Assembly: GCF_003951285.1 (NCBI RefSeq)
Contig: NZ_RXFQ01000002.1
Span: 62,001 to 126,000 of the forward strand
Direction: 5' to 3'
Source: Variovorax beijingensis
GTDB lineage: Bacteria > Pseudomonadota > Gammaproteobacteria > Burkholderiales > Burkholderiaceae_C
DNA length: 64,000 bases
Shown here: positions 38,093-47,164 of the stretch, piece by piece
Layout: every line of letters starts with the position of its first letter
Position numbering within the stretch: position 1 is the stretch's first letter
The notes under the pieces: generated by a model
What the model saw: only the letters and a program-made list of their open reading frames with translations
Databases searched by the model: none
Told to the model about the DNA's origin: nothing
Translations under genes and position numbers: made by a program

Positions 38093-40266
38093 ACAGGCAA
38101 GCGACTCCCCTCATCGGCCAGCCCGTCGACCGCGTGGACGGCCGCCTCAAGGTGACCGGCCAGGCGCGCTATGCGGCCGAATTTTCCTACCCGGGTCTGG
38201 TGTACGGCGTTGCGCTGGGCAGCACCGTGGCGGCCGGGCGCGTGCGCGACATCGACACCGCGGCGGCCGAGCAATCGCCCGGCGTGCTGCTGGTGCTCAC
38301 GCACAAGAACGTGCCCAGGATGGCGCCGCCCGCGCCCGAGACGCCGCAGAACCGCTTCACGCGCGCCACGCCGCTGCTGCAGGACACGGCCATTCACCAC
38401 CACGGCCAGCTCATCGGCTTCGTGGTGGCCGAGACGCTGGAGCAGGCGCGCCATGCGGCCACGCTGGTGAAGGTGAGCTACGAAGCGGCACAGCCCCGCA
38501 TCGGCTTCGATGCCAACGTCAAGAACGCCTATGCGCCGGCGGCCATCAACGCCGGCTACAAGACCGACACGCGGCGCGGCGACCTCGACCAGGGCCTGCG
38601 CGCCGCGGCGGGCACCGTCGATGCGGTCTACAACACGCCCATCGAGCACCACCACCCGATGGAGATGCACGCCACCGTGGCTGCATGGGAGGGCGACAAC
38701 AAGGTCACGGTGCACCATTCGCTGCAGATGGTGAGCGATGCCGCACCCGCGATTGCCGCCACCTTCGACATTCCGCGCGAGAACGTGCGCGTGGTGTGCC
38801 CGTTCGTGGGAGGTGGCTTCGGCAGCAAGATCCTCACGCGCGACAACGCGATGCTGGCGGTGCTGGCCGCGCGCCTCGTGAAGCGGCCGGTCAAACACGT
38901 GCTCACGCGGCAGCAGATGTTCATGGTGGTCGGCCTGCGCCAGCACAACCGCCAGCACATGCGGCTGGGTGCGGATGCGAGCGGCCGGCTTACGGGGCTG
39001 GGCCACGACACCGTCACCCACACCTCGGTGCACGAGGAGTTCGTCGAGCAGACCGGCGTCATCTCGCGAATGATGTACGAGGTGCCGAACTCGCAGGTCA
39101 CCCACCGCGCCTTTCGCCTCAACGTGCAAACGCCGAAGTGGACCCGCGCGCCGGGCGAGGCGCCCGGCAGCTTTGCGCTCGAATCGGCGATGGACGAGCT
39201 CGCCGAGCAGCTGAAGATCGACCCGGTGGAGCTGCGCGCGAGGAACGATGCCAGGACCGACCTGGACACGGGCAAGCCCTTCGGCAGCCGCTCGCTCGTC
39301 GAATGCATGCGCATCGGCGCCGAGGAATTCGGCTGGAGCAATCGCAGCGCCACGCCGCGCAGCCGCAGGCAGGGCCACTGGCTCGTGGGCTACGGCATGA
39401 GCGCGGCATCGCGCGGCGCACCGCATCGCGGCGCCTCGGCCAATCTCTTGCTCACGCGCAACGGCCGCGACGTGCGCGCGGTGGTGGAGATGTGCGCGAC
39501 CGACCTCGGCACCGGCAGCTACACCGTCATTGCGCAGACCGCCGCCGAGGCGCTGGGCCTGCCGCTCGACAAGGTGCAGGTGCGGCTCGGCGATTCGGCC
39601 CTTCCGCCCACGCCGGGCTCGGGCGGCTCCTGGGGCGCCAACACCTTCTGCACCGCGGCGCTCGCGGTCTGCGAAGCGGCCAAGCAGCAGTTGCGCGAGA
39701 AGGTCAACCTGCGCTTCGTGCGCGAACCCAGCGTGGCGGAGCTGCTGCAGGCGGCCCGGCTGAACGAATGGCGCGCCAGCAACACGGCCACGCCGGGCGC
39801 GGACATCGCCGCCTGGTCGCACTACGCCTTCGGTGCCAACTTTGCCGAAGTGTGGGTCGACGAAGACCTGGGGCTGGTGCGCGTGCCGCGCTACATGGCG
39901 GTGATTGCGGCCGGGCGCATTCTCAACCCCAAGACCGCGGCGTCGCAGATCGTCGGCGGCATCGTCTGGGGCATTGGCAACGCGCTGATGGAAGAGTCGG
40001 TGCTCGACGAACGCAGCGGCCACTTCGTCACGCGCACGCTGGCCGACTACCACGTGCCCGTGAACGCGGACATCGGCGACGTGCAGGTGCTCTTTGCGCC
40101 CGAAACCGACACCCGGGTCAACCGCATGGGCGTGAAGGGCGTGGGCGAGATCGGCATCACCAGCGTCGCCGCCGCCATTGCCAACGCGGTCTACAACGCC
40201 ACCGGACGGCGCGTGCGCGACCTGCCCATCACGCCCGACAAATTGCTGACGCCGATCCAGGCATGA
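38089..40266 (+). CDS. paoC: Aldehyde oxidoreductase molybdenum subunit (PaoC/YagR-like)
   Basis: The 725-residue catalytic subunit binds the molybdenum cofactor. It has VDRVDGRLKVTGQARYAAEF at the start, FVGGGFGSKILTRDN and GSGGSWGAN in cofactor-binding loops, and GVKGVGEIGITS near the C-terminus, where the Glu is the catalytic base. The enzyme oxidises aldehydes to acids, probably detoxifying aromatic aldehydes in the periplasm. The cofactor-insertion chaperone gene (paoD) that follows in E. coli is not present; an SMP-30 gene follows instead. Confidence 0.9.
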   Translation: MNRQATPLIGQPVDRVDGRLKVTGQARYAAEFSYPGLVYGVALGSTVAAGRVRDIDTAAAEQSPGVLLVLTHKNVPRMAPPAPETPQNRFTRATPLLQDTAIHHHGQLIGFVVAETLEQARHAATLVKVSYEAAQPRIGFDANVKNAYAPAAINAGYKTDTRRGDLDQGLRAAAGTVDAVYNTPIEHHHPMEMHATVAAWEGDNKVTVHHSLQMVSDAAPAIAATFDIPRENVRVVCPFVGGGFGSKILTRDNAMLAVLAARLVKRPVKHVLTRQQMFMVVGLRQHNRQHMRLGADASGRLTGLGHDTVTHTSVHEEFVEQTGVISRMMYEVPNSQVTHRAFRLNVQTPKWTRAPGEAPGSFALESAMDELAEQLKIDPVELRARNDARTDLDTGKPFGSRSLVECMRIGAEEFGWSNRSATPRSRRQGHWLVGYGMSAASRGAPHRGASANLLLTRNGRDVRAVVEMCATDLGTGSYTVIAQTAAEALGLPLDKVQVRLGDSALPPTPGSGGSWGANTFCTAALAVCEAAKQQLREKVNLRFVREPSVAELLQAARLNEWRASNTATPGADIAAWSHYAFGANFAEVWVDEDLGLVRVPRYMAVIAAGRILNPKTAASQIVGGIVWGIGNALMEESVLDERSGHFVTRTLADYHVPVNADIGDVQVLFAPETDTRVNRMGVKGVGEIGITSVAAAIANAVYNATGRRVRDLPITPDKLLTPIQA

Positions 40267-40324
40267 CGAAACAGGCAAGAAGAAGCAAACTCGGAGCCCC
40301 TGCAAAGAAGAAAAGGGGCTTCCG

Positions 40325-41254
40325 ATGCACATCCGCGAACTCGCCACCGGCCTGCAGTTTCCCGAAGGGCCCGTTGCCATGGACGATGGCTCCGTGCTGC
40401 TGGTCGAGATTGCGCGCGGCACGCTCACCCGCGTGCGGCACGACGGGCTGGTCCAGGTGGTGGCCGACCTGGGCGGCGGGCCGAACGGCGCTGCCATGGG
40501 GCCGGACGGCGCGGTGTACGTGTGCAACAACGGCGGCTTTCGCTGGCACACCGAGGCCGATGGCTGCCACCGCCCGGTGGGCCAGGCCGACGACTATTCG
40601 GGCGGACGCATCGAGCGCGTGAACCTGGCCACGGGCCGGGCCGAGCGGCTCTACGACACGGCCGACGGGGCTGCGCTGTGCGGGCCGAACGACATCGTGT
40701 TCGATGCAGAGGGCGGCTTCTACTTCACCGACCTGGGCAAGACGCGCGAGCGCGACATGGACCGCGGCGGCGTGTTCTACGGGCATGCCGACGGCCGCGG
40801 CGCGCATGCGGTGGCGCGGCCGGTGATGACGCCCAACGGCATCGCGCTGTCGCCCGACGGCCGCACGCTCTACTACGCCGAAACCGAAGGCGCACGGCTC
40901 TGGGCCTTCGACATCACGGCGCCGGGGCGCGTGCGCAAGGACGGCTGGCCTTCGCCGCACGGTGGCCGCATGCTGTGCGCATCGCCGGGCGGGCACTATC
41001 AGCGCTTCGACTCGATGGCCACCGATGCGCTCGGCAACCTGTGCGTGGCCACGCTGCTGCACGGCGGCATCACCATCGTCGCGCCCGACGGCAGCAGCTG
41101 CGAGCACGTGCCGCTGCCCGACCGCTACACCACCAACATCTGCTTCGGCGGACGCGACATGCGCACGGCCTACGTCACACTGTCGGGCAGCGGGCGGCTG
41201 ATTGCCATCGACGACTGGCCGACGCCGGGGCTCGCGCTGAACTTCCAGGCCTGA
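40325..41254 (+). CDS. SMP-30/gluconolactonase-family hydrolase
   Basis: The 309-residue six-bladed beta-propeller has the metal-site motifs FPEGPVAMDDGS (Glu), LCGPNDIVFDAEGGFYFTD (Asn, Asp) and VMTPNGIALSPDGRTLYYAE. The family hydrolyses sugar or other lactones with a divalent metal. It lies 58 bases after paoC in the same direction, so a link with an aldehyde oxidation pathway is possible but not demonstrated. The frame has a normal length and no signal peptide. Confidence 0.87.
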   Translation: MHIRELATGLQFPEGPVAMDDGSVLLVEIARGTLTRVRHDGLVQVVADLGGGPNGAAMGPDGAVYVCNNGGFRWHTEADGCHRPVGQADDYSGGRIERVNLATGRAERLYDTADGAALCGPNDIVFDAEGGFYFTDLGKTRERDMDRGGVFYGHADGRGAHAVARPVMTPNGIALSPDGRTLYYAETEGARLWAFDITAPGRVRKDGWPSPHGGRMLCASPGGHYQRFDSMATDALGNLCVATLLHGGITIVAPDGSSCEHVPLPDRYTTNICFGGRDMRTAYVTLSGSGRLIAIDDWPTPGLALNFQA

Positions 41255-41275
41255 CCGAAGCCCTTGGTCCGGTCC

Positions 41276-42208
41276 TCAGGACACCACCTGGTAGTACAGG
41301 TTCTGCGGGTGCTTCGCCTGCGCAAAGAAGAACCAGCGCTCCGCGAGCAGGCCCGGCGCCTGCACCAGCACCGCCAGCAGCCAAGGCCACACGGCCCCGC
41401 TTGCAACGCCCCACAGCAGCAGCAGCGAAGGCAGCACGAAGGCCAGCAGCAGGAAACCGAGCTTCATGTTCCTGAGCGCGGCCAGCGTGGCGCCATGGAA
41501 GAACTCGCGCGTGTTGAACGAGCCGGCCGACATGCCCATCGACTTTTGCACGAGCTTCTCGGCGCGGATGCCGGTGGCCGATTGCAGCGTCGACCTGTGG
41601 CGGATCGCCGCGTTGCGCCTGAGCGCCCCGCCGCGTGCGGCCCATGCCGCGAGCGTGGCGGCGAGCGCCCAGGGCCCGGACAACTGCACGAAGCGTGTTT
41701 CGCCCGCCAATACGGCCATCGCACAGGCCAGCACGAGCCCCGACGACAGGCCGATGAGCGTGAAGTTGACGATGGTGAGCGGGTGCGCCCATTCCTCGAT
41801 GAAGCGCAGGCAGGCATAGATCATGGCGGTGCAATACCAGAGTGCAACCGCACCGCACAGCACCAGCAGCGGCAGCAGCCACGACCACGGCGCACCGGCG
41901 CCGAAGCGCAGCGACAGCCACCACAGCGCCACCAGCGCGATGAAGGCCGGCAGCACGATGACTTCGCGCGACATCCACGAGGTGCGCCACATCAGCACGG
42001 CGCGCCATGCGCGGCTCTTTCGGCCCAGGTGCATGAACGAGGCCGCGAGCCCGGCCACGAGCAGCACTTCGGCCACGCCCAGCGCCAATGTGAGAAAATC
42101 GGGTGCGAGCGCGAGGCCCAGCAGCACCGCGAGCGCGAGCGCGACGACCAGCCCCTGCGCGGCGCCGGCCAGCGTGGTGAAGAAAAGAATGGAGAACGCG
42201 GGATGCAT
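41276..42208 (-). CDS. soeC: DmsC-type membrane anchor, probable sulfite dehydrogenase subunit SoeC
   Basis: The 310-residue protein has about eight transmembrane helices and belongs to the DmsC anchor family (MHPAFSILFFTTLAGAAQGL, GLAASFMHLGRKSRAWRA). It would connect the catalytic and iron-sulfur subunits to the quinone pool. It starts 4 bases after the soeB stop, completing the leftward order soeA-soeB-soeC. Anchors of this type also serve DMSO and thiosulfate/polysulfide reductases. I favour SoeC because the catalytic subunit lacks a Tat signal and the locus is next to sulfite-releasing enzymes; this is inference. Confidence 0.7.
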   Translation of the reverse strand: MHPAFSILFFTTLAGAAQGLVVALALAVLLGLALAPDFLTLALGVAEVLLVAGLAASFMHLGRKSRAWRAVLMWRTSWMSREVIVLPAFIALVALWWLSLRFGAGAPWSWLLPLLVLCGAVALWYCTAMIYACLRFIEEWAHPLTIVNFTLIGLSSGLVLACAMAVLAGETRFVQLSGPWALAATLAAWAARGGALRRNAAIRHRSTLQSATGIRAEKLVQKSMGMSAGSFNTREFFHGATLAALRNMKLGFLLLAFVLPSLLLLWGVASGAVWPWLLAVLVQAPGLLAERWFFFAQAKHPQNLYYQVVS

Positions 42209-42212
42209 GCGG

Positions 42213-43055
42213 CTACTCCCGCGCTTCGATCGAGGGGGTGGTCTGCTGCGTGACGTGGCGCGGCAGGTACTGGTTGGCCGGGCTGGTTTCCCACTCGGGC
42301 ATCAGCTGGTAGCCGCCGCGTTCGCGAATGGCCCTCGATACTTCGGAGTCCGGGTCCTTCACGTCGCCGAACAGGCGCGCGCCGGTGGGGCAAGCCTTCA
42401 CGCAGGCGGGCTTGCGGTCTTCCTTGGGCAGGTGCTCGTCGTAGATGCGGTCCACGCACAGCGTGCACTTGGTCATGACCTGGCGCTCTTCGTCGAGCTC
42501 GCGTGCGCCGTAAGGGCAGGCCCATGCGCAGTACTTGCAGCCGATGCACTTGTCGTAGTCGACCAGCACGATGCCGTCTTCCTTGCGCTTGTAGCTGGCA
42601 CCCGTGGGGCACACGGGCACGCAGGGCGGGTCTTCGCAGTGCAGGCAGCTCTTGGGGAAGTGAACCGTCTGCGTGGCCGGGAAGGTGCCGGCCTCGTAGG
42701 TCTGCACGCGGTTGAAGAAAGTGCCGGTGGGGTTGGCGCCATAGGGCTGCGCGTCCGCGAGCGGGCCGGCGCTGCCGGAGGTGTTCCATTGCTTGCACGA
42801 CGTGACGCAGGCATGGCAGCCGACGCAGACATTGAGGTCGATGACGAGGGCGAGCTGTTTGGCGAGGGTTTCGCCCGGCTCGGCGCGCACGCTGGCATTT
42901 CTCCCTCCCCTTTCGGGGGAGGGTTGGGGTGGGGGCACGGCGGCTTTCATCGAAGCATGGCTGCCGGTTCCAATACCGCTGCCCCCACCCCTGCCCTCCC
43001 CCGGAAGGGGAGGGAGCAGATCCGGGGACATCAGGTCCTTGAGCCACTGCATCAT
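42213..43055 (-). CDS. soeB: Ferredoxin-type [4Fe-4S] subunit, probable SoeB, carrying an in-frame repeat insertion
   Basis: The 280-residue iron-sulfur subunit has four Cys clusters: CVGCHACVTSC (77-87), CEDPPCVPVCP, CIGCKYCAWACP and the CTLC plus CVKACPTG set, the DmsB/NrfC pattern for electron transfer. Residues 13-52 do not belong to the family: they are the translation of a REP-like element (42901-43017) and read PPLPGEGRGGG and PPPQPSPERGG. The gene stays open through the insertion. The start ATG 43055 overlaps the soeA stop (ATGA). Removal of the insert would leave MMQWLKDLMS joined almost directly to the normal ferredoxin start. Confidence 0.8.
   Translation of the reverse strand: MMQWLKDLMSPDLLPPLPGEGRGGGSGIGTGSHASMKAAVPPPQPSPERGGRNASVRAEPGETLAKQLALVIDLNVCVGCHACVTSCKQWNTSGSAGPLADAQPYGANPTGTFFNRVQTYEAGTFPATQTVHFPKSCLHCEDPPCVPVCPTGASYKRKEDGIVLVDYDKCIGCKYCAWACPYGARELDEERQVMTKCTLCVDRIYDEHLPKEDRKPACVKACPTGARLFGDVKDPDSEVSRAIRERGGYQLMPEWETSPANQYLPRHVTQQTTPSIEARE
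42901..43017. repeat. REP-like double-hairpin element, copy 2, inside soeB
   Basis: The same two-hairpin architecture as the element at 23981-24077 is found here: left 37 bases almost identical (about 34 of 37 matching by eye), right end likewise, with a different core of about 45 bases. Here it lies within a coding frame near the soeB 5' end and adds about 40 codons without breaking it. Confidence 0.82.
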
Positions 43056-45997
43056 TTCTTCCCCCTCCCCGCAAAGTACGTCAGCACGCTCGCCGCCTTC
43101 CCCAGCACCCCCGGTGCGCTCGGCATGCTCGCCATCTGCGGAAAGCTCTCTTCCGGCTCGCCCGGTTCCGCGGGCCGTATGCGCACGCGCACGTCGTACC
43201 AGCCCGCCTGCCCCGTGACCGGATCCGAATTGCTGATGCGGCCGCTCGCGGTGCCCGCGCAAGGCAGCTCCTCGCTGATCAGGTGGTTGAGCAGGAAGCC
43301 CTTGCGCGCCTCGTCCGCGCCGGGCGCCAGCTGCCATGCGCCATCGGCCTTGCCGATCGCGTTCCAGGTCCACACGGTGCCGGGCTCCACCGCCTCGCTG
43401 TAGCGCAGCATGCAGCGCACCTGGCCCCACTGGCTCTCCACCCAGCACCAGCCGCCGTCGGCAATGCCCGCGGCCTGCGCGGTGAGCGGGTTCACGTGAA
43501 GATAGTTGTGGCTGTGGATCTGCCGCAGCCACGCGTTCTGCGAATCCCATGAGTGGTACATCGCCATTGGCCGCTGGGTGATGGCGTTGAGCGGATACGC
43601 ATCGAGATCGGTCGAGGCCTCCTCGAGCGGCGGGTACCAGAAAGGCAGCGGATCAAAGTACGTGTCGATGCGCTTACGCAGCGCATCGGGCGGCTGCCGG
43701 CCCGGGCTCTTGCCCTGCGCGGCCAGGCGAAAGCTCTGCAGCGTGTCGGAGTACAGCGCCAGCTGCACCGGGTCGTTGCGCTGGCGCCAGCCCTTGTCCT
43801 TTGCGAAGTCGAGGTACTCGCGGTTCCAGTTGCGCATGTAGTGCATGGTCTCGGGCATGTGGTACTGGAACACGCAGTTGTTCTCTGCGTACGCCTCCCA
43901 CTGCTTGGGGTTGGGCTCGCCGCGCAGGTGCTCGGTGCCGTCCTTGCCGCGCCAGCCCATCAGAAAGCCGATGCCCGGCTGCGGCTGGAAGTTGACGACA
44001 AAGTCCGGATAGCCTGAAAACTTGCGCCCCCCCTCGGGCGTGGTGAAGGCCGGAAACTTCAGGCGCGAGGCCAGCTCGATCAGCACTTCCTGGAAAGGCT
44101 TGCACTGGCCGGTGGGCGGCACCACCGGAATGCGCACCGAATCGACCGGCCCGTCGAACTCCGAGATCGGCCGGTCGAGCATGCTCATCACGTCGTGGCG
44201 CTCGAGGTAGGTGGTGTCGGGCAGCACCAGGTCGGCAAAGGCCACGGTCTCGCTCTGGAAGGCGTCGCACACCACCAGGAAGGGGATCATGTGCTCGCCC
44301 TTCTCGTCCTTGCGGTTGAGCATCTCGCGCACGGCCATGGTGTTCATGCTGGAGTTCCAGGCCATGTTGGCCATGAAGATCAGCAGCGTGTCGATGCGGT
44401 AGGGGTCGCCCTTCACCGCATTGGTGATCACGTTGTGCATGAGCCCGTGCGCCGACAGCGGGTGCTCCCACGAGAACGCATGGTCGATGCGGATCGGCGA
44501 GCCGTCGGGGTTGATGGCCAGCTCTTCCGGGTTGGCCGGAAAGCCCAGCGGCGCGGCATTGAGCGGCGTGTTGGGCTGGATCATGCCGGGGTCGTTGAAG
44601 GCGCGGTAGTTGGGCACGATGTGGCGCGGGTACGGCGCCTTGTGCCTGAAGCCGCCGGGCGCGTCGATGGTGCCGAGCACGCTCATCAGCACCGCCAGCG
44701 CGCGCACCGTCTGGAAGCCGTTCGAGTGCGCCGCGAGCCCGCGCATGGCGTGGAAGGCCACGGGCCGCGCCTGCGTGGTCGGGTGCTTCCTCCCCCAGGC
44801 ATCGGTCCACGCAATGGGCAGCTCGAAGACCTGCCTGAGCGCAGTCTCGCCCATCTCGCGCGCGAGCTTGCGGATGCGCTGCGCATCGATGCCGGTGATG
44901 GCCTCCGCCCACTCGGGCGTGCAGCTGGCCACGCGCTCGCGCAGCAGTTGGAACGACGGCGCCACCCGCGTGCCGTCGGCCAGCGTGTAGTGGCCTTCGA
45001 GCGCGGGATCGCAGCCGTCGGCAATGCCTTCGGGGTAGGCGTTCTTCACGCTGCCGCTGGCCTTATCCCACACCAGCTTGTTGTGCGGATTGCGGCCGTC
45101 GCCGGGCGGCCCGCGCGTGGGGTCCGGGTCGAAGGCAAACAGGCCCTGGCGCTCGCAGTCGTCCAGCACCACGAGCTGCGGCGCATTGGTGAAGCGCTTC
45201 AAGAAAGCGTGGTCGATCAGGTCGCTCGCGATCAGCTCATGCAGCAGCGCCATGAACAGTGCGCCATCGGTGCCGGGCTTGATGGGAATCCATTCGTCCG
45301 CAATGGCCGAGTAGCCCGTGCGCACCGGATTGATCGAAATGAAGCGCCCGCCCGCGCGCTTGAACTTGCTGATGGCGATCTTCATCGGGTTGCTGTGATG
45401 GTCCTCGGCCGTGCCGATCATCACGAACAGCCTGGCGCGGTCGAGGTCGGGCCCGCCGAATTCCCAGAAGCTGCCGCCGATGGTGTAGATCATTCCCGCG
45501 GCCATGTTCACGGAGCAGAAGCCGCCGTGCGCCGCATAGTTGGGCGTGCCGAACTGGCGCGCGAACAGGCCCGTGAGCGCCTGCATCTGGTCGCGGCCCG
45601 TGAAGAGCGCGAACTTCTTCGGATCGGTCGCGCGGATCTTGCCGAGCCGCTCGGCCAGCATGTCGAAGGCGCGCTCCCAGCTGATGGGCTCGAACTCCCC
45701 GGCCCCGCGCTCGCTGCCGGCCTTGCGCAGCAGCGGCTGCGTCAGGCGTGCGGGCGACACCTGCTTCATGATGCCCGACGAGCCCTTGGCGCAGATCACG
45801 CCCTTGTTCAACGGATGCTCGGGGTTGCCGTCGATGTAGCGCACCTCCGGGCCGTGCTCGCCTTCGCGCAGGTGCACGCGGATGCCGCAGCGGCAGGCGC
45901 ACATGTAGCAGGTGGTGGTCTTGACCTGGGTGTCCGCCGTGGGCGTGGGGGCGTCGAGCGGATCGTGGACGGGCTCTCGGGACAGGAAACTGAACAC
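43052..45997 (-). CDS. soeA: Molybdopterin oxidoreductase, probable sulfite dehydrogenase SoeA
   Basis: The 981-residue catalytic subunit of the DMSO reductase superfamily has an N-terminal [4Fe-4S] site (C30, C33, C37 in TTTCYMCACRCGIRVH, and C69 in GVICAKGSSG) followed by bis-MGD binding domains. There is no Tat signal (it starts MFSFLSREPVHDPL), so it should face the cytoplasm. That, its length, and the DmsB/DmsC-type partners fit SoeABC, which oxidises sulfite to sulfate in the cytoplasm and delivers electrons to quinone. The nearby suyAB and xsc genes release sulfite. A thiosulfate/polysulfide reductase or other CISM enzyme is the main alternative. A LysR gene diverges from it across 82 bases. 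Confidence 0.72.
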   Translation of the reverse strand: MFSFLSREPVHDPLDAPTPTADTQVKTTTCYMCACRCGIRVHLREGEHGPEVRYIDGNPEHPLNKGVICAKGSSGIMKQVSPARLTQPLLRKAGSERGAGEFEPISWERAFDMLAERLGKIRATDPKKFALFTGRDQMQALTGLFARQFGTPNYAAHGGFCSVNMAAGMIYTIGGSFWEFGGPDLDRARLFVMIGTAEDHHSNPMKIAISKFKRAGGRFISINPVRTGYSAIADEWIPIKPGTDGALFMALLHELIASDLIDHAFLKRFTNAPQLVVLDDCERQGLFAFDPDPTRGPPGDGRNPHNKLVWDKASGSVKNAYPEGIADGCDPALEGHYTLADGTRVAPSFQLLRERVASCTPEWAEAITGIDAQRIRKLAREMGETALRQVFELPIAWTDAWGRKHPTTQARPVAFHAMRGLAAHSNGFQTVRALAVLMSVLGTIDAPGGFRHKAPYPRHIVPNYRAFNDPGMIQPNTPLNAAPLGFPANPEELAINPDGSPIRIDHAFSWEHPLSAHGLMHNVITNAVKGDPYRIDTLLIFMANMAWNSSMNTMAVREMLNRKDEKGEHMIPFLVVCDAFQSETVAFADLVLPDTTYLERHDVMSMLDRPISEFDGPVDSVRIPVVPPTGQCKPFQEVLIELASRLKFPAFTTPEGGRKFSGYPDFVVNFQPQPGIGFLMGWRGKDGTEHLRGEPNPKQWEAYAENNCVFQYHMPETMHYMRNWNREYLDFAKDKGWRQRNDPVQLALYSDTLQSFRLAAQGKSPGRQPPDALRKRIDTYFDPLPFWYPPLEEASTDLDAYPLNAITQRPMAMYHSWDSQNAWLRQIHSHNYLHVNPLTAQAAGIADGGWCWVESQWGQVRCMLRYSEAVEPGTVWTWNAIGKADGAWQLAPGADEARKGFLLNHLISEELPCAGTASGRISNSDPVTGQAGWYDVRVRIRPAEPGEPEESFPQMASMPSAPGVLGKAASVLTYFAGRGKK

Positions 45998-46079
45998 TGG
46001 CGGTCCTTTGTCTTCATGCGGGGCTGCGCCGATGTTAGAGAGCCTCGATCAAACGAAAAAGCGGAGAATATCGCTCACG

Positions 46080-47021
46080 ATGACCGGAAAAACAGATCAG
46101 CAGCAACCGCACACCGCGCAGCGGCTTCGGCTCAACCTGCGCCAACTCGAGGTGTTCGTGGCCACGGCCCGGGGCGGCAGCACGCGCGCCGCGGCCGACC
46201 GCGTTGCGCGCTCGCAGTCGGCCGCGAGCAGCGCGCTGGCCGACCTGGAGTCTTCCGTGGGCGCCCTGCTGTTCGACCGGCTCGGCCGCCGCCTGGTGCT
46301 CAACGAGAACGGCCGCGCGCTGCTGCCCAAGGCCCAGGCACTGCTCGACCAGGCCGGCGAGGTGGAAGCGCTCTTCAGCGGCGAGCATGCGGCGCCGCTG
46401 CGCGTGGCGGCCAGCTTCACCATCGGCGAATACCTGCTGCCCGAGCGCGTGTCGCAATGGACGGCGCTCCATCCGCAGAGCCAGGTTCACCTGCACATTG
46501 CCAACACGCGCGACGTGATCGAGGCGGTGGCGGGCTTCGACGTCGACGTCGGCTTCATCGAGGGGCCGCAAACCCACCCCGACCTCGTGGTGCGGGCATG
46601 GCGCGAGGACGAGCTGGTGATCGTCGCCGCGCCGGGGCATCCGCTCGCCAGGCGCATTGCCACGCACCACCAGCTCTCGCAGGCCACCTGGGTGCTGCGC
46701 GAACACGGCTCGGGCACGCGGCAGGTCACCGATGCGTGGCTGATCCAGAACCTGGAGCAGGTGCGCGTGGGCTTCGAGCTCGGCAGCACGGAAGCCATCA
46801 AGCGCGTGGTGGCCTCGGGCACCGGGCTCGCCTGCCTCTCGCGCTACACGGTGGCGCAGGCGCTGGAAGACGGCCACCTGATCGAGCTGCGCACGCGGCT
46901 GCCTGCGGGCATGCGGCGGCTGGCCACGGTGATGCACCGCGACAAGCTGCTCGGCCGCGCCACGGCGGACTTCCTGCGGCATTGCGGGGCGACCGTGCCG
47001 CGCGCTCCGTCCGCGCGCTAG
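46080..47021 (+). CDS. LysR-family transcriptional regulator
   Basis: The 313-residue regulator has an N-terminal winged helix (LRLNLRQLEVFVATARGGST, DRVARSQSAASSALADLE) and a type 2 periplasmic-binding effector domain from about residue 95. It resembles the CysL/CbbR-like group that responds to sulfur or carbon metabolites. ATG 46080 is 82 bases from the divergent soeA start, so it probably controls soeABC, and a sulfur-linked effector such as sulfite would make sense; both are inferences. Confidence 0.88.
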   Translation: MTGKTDQQQPHTAQRLRLNLRQLEVFVATARGGSTRAAADRVARSQSAASSALADLESSVGALLFDRLGRRLVLNENGRALLPKAQALLDQAGEVEALFSGEHAAPLRVAASFTIGEYLLPERVSQWTALHPQSQVHLHIANTRDVIEAVAGFDVDVGFIEGPQTHPDLVVRAWREDELVIVAAPGHPLARRIATHHQLSQATWVLREHGSGTRQVTDAWLIQNLEQVRVGFELGSTEAIKRVVASGTGLACLSRYTVAQALEDGHLIELRTRLPAGMRRLATVMHRDKLLGRATADFLRHCGATVPRAPSAR

Positions 47022-47054
47022 GCCGGGCGGCAGCAGCAAGGGCGCGTGTTGCGG

Positions 47055-47078
47055 CAACCCGGCAAATTGCCCGGGTTG
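47055..47078 (+). terminator. Hairpin after the LysR gene
   Basis: CAACCCGG (47055-47062) and CCGGGTTG (47071-47078) form an 8-bp stem 34 bases after the stop codon. No T tract follows, so termination ability is uncertain. Confidence 0.4.
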
Positions 47079-47164
47079 AGCAGGGGTGTCTCGGGGGCTA
47101 CACACAAGAACCGTAAAACGCCGGCTACCGCGCGCTGTTCCCCTCTTTCACCCAGAAATTTCCC

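Noticed and set aside
37564..40622. Open frames of 900 or more codons on both strands over paoC
   Set aside because: paoC itself explains the region with conserved cofactor motifs and coupled starts; the others are out-of-phase shadows.
41276..45997. Reading soeABC as a respiratory DMSO or thiosulfate reductase
   Set aside because: The catalytic subunit lacks the Tat signal those periplasmic enzymes carry, and the neighbours produce sulfite. The alternative is kept as possible but second best.
44195..47116. A 973-codon plus-strand frame across soeA and the LysR gene
   Set aside because: It is antisense to soeA and then a wrong frame over the LysR gene; composition is Arg/Ala/His-rich with no motifs.
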